From the NCBI GenBank assembly GCA_027946555.1, contig JAPEVC010000316.1:1-32304 (forward strand): a DNA stretch of 32,304 bases, given 5' to 3'. The translations under genes and the position numbers were made by a program. The stretch comes from Gnomoniopsis sp. IMI 355080. Taxonomy: Eukaryota; Ascomycota; Sordariomycetes; Diaporthales; Gnomoniaceae. Below are positions 30,738 through 32,304 of this stretch, one piece after another. Each line of letters opens with the position of its first letter. Within the stretch, counting starts at the first letter, position 1. The notes under the pieces were generated by a model. It was not told where the DNA came from. It did no database searches and worked only from the letters and a program-made list of their open reading frames with translations.

Positions 30738-31979
30738 GAATGGATATCAAGCATGGAAGAAAACGGAAAAGATAAGTTCGGAGCTGCGTTGGCAGGAAAG
30801 GCTTCACCAAAACCGAGCGTGAAGGCTAGGTGCCATAATTTGCCCAGATAAAAGCTGGCAGCTACGGCAATTCCTTCTCATCTTTATATCTCCACAAATT
30901 CTAGGGACCATGGAAATCCCTATAGAAAGAGCCGTAAATTCGTAATTCTTACACTTTCACTTCTTTTCGAGCCCCATGGCTACATCTGTCAAGGGTATCA
31001 TGCAAGGTGTCAGCAGCGCCCACCTGTCAGATAGGATACTGCAACCGGTGAAACGTGCGGAGTTGCCTGCCTTTTCTGTTCTAGGATTTATTGGAATTTG
31101 CCACATTGGCCATCAGAGAGCTGTAGCCACACATCGTTTTCCTTGACAACATACTTGAATGCAGGTGTACGCCAGGAGTCTGACCAGGTGCACTCGGGAG
31201 GGTCGATGTTTACGTGCAAGTAATATGTCATATATAAGAGCCCGTAAGCAAGGCTCTGGTTTTATTCGAGGATCCGATCGTTTGAAGAGGCGTCTAGAAG
31301 GGCAAGGGAGTCAATTCTGCCTTTATGTGGGGGTACAAAGCCGTCATTGATCTTTGTTTAGCTCCATCAGAAAGATCAGATCGGCGTTATAAGCCAATAT
31401 TCAGACCTAATAATTGTCATATTATAGCAGTTAGTATACAAAAACCTCCCCCAAATATGGGTAGCTCCCTCAGCTTTGCAGTAGGCTAATGCCAGGATCA
31501 GGTTGCCCTGGTTGCCTACCTAGGGAGGTTGCCTATCAGCCCGAATGTCCAGATCAGCCCCTCACGCCGCGGAATCAGCCGTGCTGAACCACAGGTCATA
31601 TGCTGTCATGTTCAGCCTGAAGTCCAGACCTCCGGCCCCAGTAGGTCAGTATTCCGCACACAAGCTTCTAGGTCTATCTGCGAGTGCAAGCATCTACCTT
31701 CCGATCTAGCACCAGAAGCTCATGCAGTGTTGAGTACGAATGGATTAATCTTCGAGTGGTATCCGCTCTGAGGGTCTGCTACCCATTGCTGAGTTAATAT
31801 TTCTAAACATATCGGTGGCTTTCTCACTAGCCCGCTAAAACGCTTGGGAGGACGACGTCAACGTCCAATGACATCCGATTGTCTGCGGCCGGCCGTCCTA
31901 TTCAGCCCTTCAAAAATTCAATCTCGTTATCCACGCGGCTGTATCGAGTCACTGCCGCCAAAGCCCTCCGAAGCGAGGC
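30738..31979. other. Intergenic region
   Basis: About 1.2 kb. A TATA-like CATATATAAG lies at about 31229-31238, and a TACCTAGGGAGG patch at about 31517. Open frames here (31159-31350, 31529-31771) are short and have no recognisable features. Confidence 0.4.
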
Positions 31980-32304
31980 CTAGTCCTCGCCGAGACTCTC
32001 TCTGACGCACTTCCGACACCGCTTGCGATACTCCGTGCTTGTGCCCGCCCTCTGCTCGCGCAACAACTTCGCGGCCTCGGGATTTGCGGGGCTTTCATCG
32101 TTGGGGCTTGAGAACAGGCTTATGACGCTTAGGAGAATGGTCTCGGGGGTCTGCACGGGGCTCCATCGCTCGGCAGCGCTCTCGTAGCCGTACTTGTCGT
32201 CTTCGGGAGGATGCAGGATGGAGATGCAGAGCAGGCCGTTGTCCGGGTAGATGTTGGGGTGGAAGGGAACCGGATCGAGGAAGGTGAGGGAGGGGGGTCG
32301 AAGG
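31980..32304 (-). CDS. Ubiquitin-conjugating enzyme E2, C-terminal part (partial)
   Basis: Reading in from the window edge, the minus strand encodes 107 residues to a TAG at 31980-31982. The order is RPPSLTFLDPVPFHPNIYPD, then the active-site block GLLCISILHPPEDDKYGYE with the catalytic Cys in CISILH, AAERWSPVQTPETILLSVIS and SPNDESPANPEAAKLL, ending RKCVRESLGED. The acidic insertion just after the catalytic Cys (PPEDDKYGYESAAERW) is the mark of the UBE2G/Ubc7/Cdc34 class, which builds ubiquitin chains, often for ER-associated or cell-cycle degradation. The match looks closest to UBE2G1. The N-terminal third lies outside the window. The piece contains no ATG, so a scan that requires a start codon will miss it. 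Confidence 0.88.
   Translation of the reverse strand, partial: LRPPSLTFLDPVPFHPNIYPDNGLLCISILHPPEDDKYGYESAAERWSPVQTPETILLSVISLFSSPNDESPANPEAAKLLREQRAGTSTEYRKRCRKCVRESLGED

Noticed and set aside
1..32304. CRISPR arrays, full transposons, rRNA genes
   Set aside because: No regular repeat-spacer array, no transposase or reverse-transcriptase frame, no terminal repeats and no rRNA-like sequence were seen by eye.

Overview
This window reads as nuclear DNA of a filamentous ascomycete, most likely a eurotiomycete such as Aspergillus, Penicillium or a relative. The reasons are many short spliceosomal introns (50-101 nt, donors such as GTATGT, GTAAGT and GTCAGT, branch sites such as CTAAC and CTGAC), long CT-rich leaders, GPI-anchored wall-type proteins, and Pezizomycotina-type versions of Rev7, importin-9/Kap114, PI31 and Vps9. 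The genus assignment is inference. All multi-exon models were joined by eye from reading frame and splice signals; none was tested against RNA.

Layout. 1-2.9 kb: two head-to-head genes for related GPI-anchored secreted proteins. 2.9-13.8 kb: a conserved housekeeping block with Rev7 (DNA polymerase zeta / HORMA), importin-9/Kap114, the proteasome regulator PI31, and Vps9 (Rab5 exchange factor with a C-terminal CUE domain), alternating in strand. 13.8-25 kb: an accessory region with a small secreted protein, a broken nonribosomal peptide synthetase (NRPS) tail (A-end, carrier, epimerase-like), an unrecognised 184-aa protein, a tRNA gene, a PsiD/phosphatidylserine-decarboxylase-like enzyme, a small cysteine-containing secreted protein and a degenerate RBR-type RING relic. 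25-30.8 kb: an NCS1 nucleobase-type permease and a six-exon protein that joins a long helical N-terminus to a complete trypsin-like protease. 32 kb: the C-terminal half of a ubiquitin-conjugating enzyme that runs off the window edge; it has no in-frame ATG inside the window.

The most striking feature is the tRNA at 19287-19159 (minus strand). It folds as a tRNA-Thr(CGU) with all four stems paired, but only if a 57-nt block in the T-arm is removed. That block has the marks of a fungal mRNA intron: GTCAGT at the 5' end, ACTAAC near the 3' end, and a terminal TTAG. A T5 terminator lies 13 nt downstream of the gene. Eukaryotic nuclear tRNA introns normally sit at 37/38 and are removed by the tRNA endonuclease, so an mRNA-type intron between positions 60 and 61, interrupting the B box, would be unusual.

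No functional link joins most of the housekeeping genes. The NRPS relic and the PsiD-like decarboxylase could be remains of a metabolite cluster, but tailoring genes are absent. The protease fusion and the RBR relic resemble regulatory or conflict-type accessory genes.
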